Program-made: the position numbers and the translations under genes
From: Mesorhizobium denitrificans
GTDB lineage: Bacteria > Pseudomonadota > Alphaproteobacteria > Rhizobiales > Rhizobiaceae
Assembly: GCF_003403035.1 (NCBI RefSeq)
Contig: NZ_QURN01000004.1
Location: 186,001 to 250,000, forward strand
Length of the DNA: 64,000 nucleotides
Direction of reading: 5' to 3'
Notes under the pieces: generated by a model
Databases searched by the model: none
What the model saw: the letters and a program-made list of their open reading frames with translations, nothing else
What the model was told of the DNA's origin: nothing
Shown: positions 62,330 to 64,000 of the stretch, one piece after another
Layout: every line of letters begins with the position of its first letter
How positions within the stretch are numbered: the first letter of the stretch is position 1

Positions 62330-64000
62330 AACCTCAGCGACCCATCCCGCCCGAGACTTTAACTGCGCAGGCGAAAGCGTCGGATCCAGCTATTTCAGCA
62401 TGGGTGTCGGCCAATGCAGGCTCCGGCAAGACGCACGTACTTTCCCAGCGGGTTATTCGGCTTTTGCTTGGCGACACCGATCCGGCGCGCATCTTGTGCC
62501 TGACCTACACGCGCGCGGCGGCGGCCAACATGGCAAATCGCGTTTTCAAGGAACTGGCTGCATGGACCGCGCTGCCCGACGACAAGCTGACGGACGCGAT
62601 TGCTGCGCTGGAGGGCGCGAGGCCAGGCGCTGCAAAGCTATCGCTCGCGAGGCGCCTTTTCAGCAAGGCACTTGAGACGCCGGGCGGGCTGAAAATCCAG
62701 ACCATCCACGCATTTTGCGAGTCTGTGCTGCACCAGTTTCCGTTGGAAGCAAACATCGCCGCACATTTCGAGTTGCTTGATTCCAAGATGGAACAAATGC
62801 TGCTCGCACAAGCGCGACGCGACCTGATTTCCGGCGCTGCCGACGGTGGCGATCCGGAAATCGCGGAAGCCTTCGCGATGGTTCTGGAGCGCGGAGGCGA
62901 GAGTGGCCTTGACGCGTTGCTCGGCGAGATCATCTCCAAGCGTGACGGTTTGCGGCGGTTTATTTCCGCAGCACGCGTGGGGCCTGAGCTAGACGACCGG
63001 GCTTTTGAGCCTCTTTTTGAAGAGTTCGGATTTCCTTCGGGAGAGACAGCCGAAAGCATTGCGCAAAGTGTCTGGCCGCTGCCGGGGTTTCCGCGGGATG
63101 CGTTCAGCGAGTTTGCGACGATCGCAAACGAAGTGGGCGCGGGGCAGGTGCAGAAAAATATTCTGCCCGACGCGATTGCCGGCTTCAATGAAGCTGATCC
63201 GGTGCGCAGAATGCAGCTTCTGGCAAAAGGATTTTTAAAGACGGACGGCCAGCCTTATGCCGAACGCACCTTCACCAAGGCGCTGCAGGCGCGTATGCCA
63301 GATGTTATTGAACGTTACGCGGAGGCTGCGCTGGCACTTTCTGCGGCTCGCGACCGGCTGGCCCTGTTCCGCATGTTGGAAGGCACAGCGGCAGCGCTAA
63401 CTGTCGCCGACAAGCTGATCGAACGGTATGAGAAGCTCAAGAGTGACAAAGGGTTTCTGGACTTCAACGATTTAATTACACGCACAGTTCGATTGCTTGC
63501 GCGGCAGGATGTCGGGCCGTGGGTGCAGTATAAGCTGGACAAGGGCATCGACCACATTTTGCTGGACGAAGCGCAGGACACCAGCCCAGAACAGTGGCAG
63601 GTGGTGAAAAGCATCGCCGGCGAGTTCTTCTCCGGTCACAGCGCGCGCAACGTGACACGCACGATCTTCGCCGTGGGCGACGAAAAGCAGTCCATCTATT
63701 CGTTTCAAGGCGCCGCGCCGGAGAGTTTCGCTGAGTCCGGGCGCGGGTTCGCCCATCTGGTGCGCGACGCCCGACAAGACTTTTCGCCGGTTCGCCTGAC
63801 GCTCTCGTTTCGCTCCACAAATGATGTTTTGCACGCGGTAGACCGGGTATTCGACCGTGCTGAAACGCGACGTGGGCTCGCTGCCGAAACGATCACCCAT
63901 AGCGCGTGGCGGCACAACGACCCCGGCTACGTGGAGGTTTGGGAATCGATAGGGGCGCAGCAAGCGGAAGAACCGGAAGATTGGACTAAATCAGTCGATC
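62326..64000 (+). CDS. addA: AddA helicase-nuclease subunit, 3' end cut by window edge
   Basis: 558 codons visible of an expected ~1150. GTG start at 62326 overlapping the addB stop. UvrD-type helicase motifs in order: Walker A SANAGSGKTHVL, Ia CLTYTRAAAANM, II HILLDEAQDTSPEQW, III VGDEKQSIYSFQGA and IV VRLTLSFRSTNDV. The nuclease domain lies beyond the window. It is the motor partner of AddB. Confidence 0.94.
   Translation, partial: MKPQRPIPPETLTAQAKASDPAISAWVSANAGSGKTHVLSQRVIRLLLGDTDPARILCLTYTRAAAANMANRVFKELAAWTALPDDKLTDAIAALEGARPGAAKLSLARRLFSKALETPGGLKIQTIHAFCESVLHQFPLEANIAAHFELLDSKMEQMLLAQARRDLISGAADGGDPEIAEAFAMVLERGGESGLDALLGEIISKRDGLRRFISAARVGPELDDRAFEPLFEEFGFPSGETAESIAQSVWPLPGFPRDAFSEFATIANEVGAGQVQKNILPDAIAGFNEADPVRRMQLLAKGFLKTDGQPYAERTFTKALQARMPDVIERYAEAALALSAARDRLALFRMLEGTAAALTVADKLIERYEKLKSDKGFLDFNDLITRTVRLLARQDVGPWVQYKLDKGIDHILLDEAQDTSPEQWQVVKSIAGEFFSGHSARNVTRTIFAVGDEKQSIYSFQGAAPESFAESGRGFAHLVRDARQDFSPVRLTLSFRSTNDVLHAVDRVFDRAETRRGLAAETITHSAWRHNDPGYVEVWESIGAQQAEEPEDWTKSVD

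Overview
The window is a 64 kb stretch of an alphaproteobacterial chromosome, most likely from the Hyphomicrobiales (Rhizobiales; Brucellaceae/Phyllobacteriaceae-like). The evidence is synteny and gene content. pckA is divergent from chvI-chvG, which is followed by hprK, an EIIA-Man gene, ptsH, ahcY, a DivL-type kinase, tsaE, murU, addB and addA. An F1-only ATP synthase operon (atpHAGDC) follows priA and carries an Ala/Lys-rich N-terminal extension on the beta subunit. hemC-hemD is followed by a mitofilin-like gene and hemY. A response regulator of the OtpR/CenR type sits next to a cyclic-nucleotide-binding protein. Genes are dense, mostly GC-rich, and often joined by ATGA or GTGA overlaps. 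I see no rRNA, tRNA, CRISPR array or insertion sequence, and no gene-free stretch longer than about 250 bases.

Layout. 1-4.6 kb: an operon of two PYROXD2/phytoene-desaturase-like FAD oxidoreductases (the first cut by the window edge), a GcvT-like folate-dependent protein and a small unknown protein. 4.7-8.6 kb: lolA, xthA, the cNMP-binding/OtpR pair, an L,D-transpeptidase and a membrane protein. 8.6-12.1 kb (minus): tsaD-gpsA-YciI-EVE-ETF-beta methyltransferase. 12.2-16.8 kb: hemC, hemD, mitofilin-like, hemY. 17-25.9 kb: fructose-6-phosphate aldolase-like gene, priA, a membrane protein, atpHAGD, a 64-aa YHS-like gene and atpC. 25.9-38 kb: LysE exporter, typA, a haem/Fe-S-type class III adenylate cyclase, M3 peptidase, carbonic anhydrase, pyridoxal kinase, LemA/TPM cluster, GNAT, ppa. 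38-44.4 kb: a catabolic module of Rieske oxygenase, GlxA/AraC regulator, acyl-CoA dehydrogenase, ADP-forming CoA ligase and CaiD-like hydratase, suggesting degradation of carnitine or a related quaternary amine. 44.45-45.77 kb: an AT-rich two-gene islet. 45.8-64 kb: arfB, pckA, two XRE regulators, chvI-chvG, the regulatory PTS, ahcY, the DivL-like kinase, the cell-wall-recycling pair, addB and the start of addA.

How the genes work together. The 46-64 kb block links envelope and metabolic sensing (ChvG/ChvI), carbon control (HprK/EIIA/HPr, PckA), cell-cycle control (DivL-like pseudokinase), peptidoglycan recycling (TsaE-AmgK fusion plus MurU) and double-strand-break repair (AddAB). cAMP signalling is represented by the cyclase at 28.8 kb and the cNMP-binding protein at 6.2 kb.

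Most unusual items: the islet with a stand-alone, apparently non-membrane GT51 transglycosylase beside a membrane-anchored helical protein; the paired PYROXD2-like enzymes with GcvT; the adenylate cyclase carrying membrane haem-type helices and a [2Fe-2S] domain; the tyrosine H-box kinase; the YHS-like gene inside the ATP synthase operon; and a perfect 20-bp palindrome in front of the Rieske gene.
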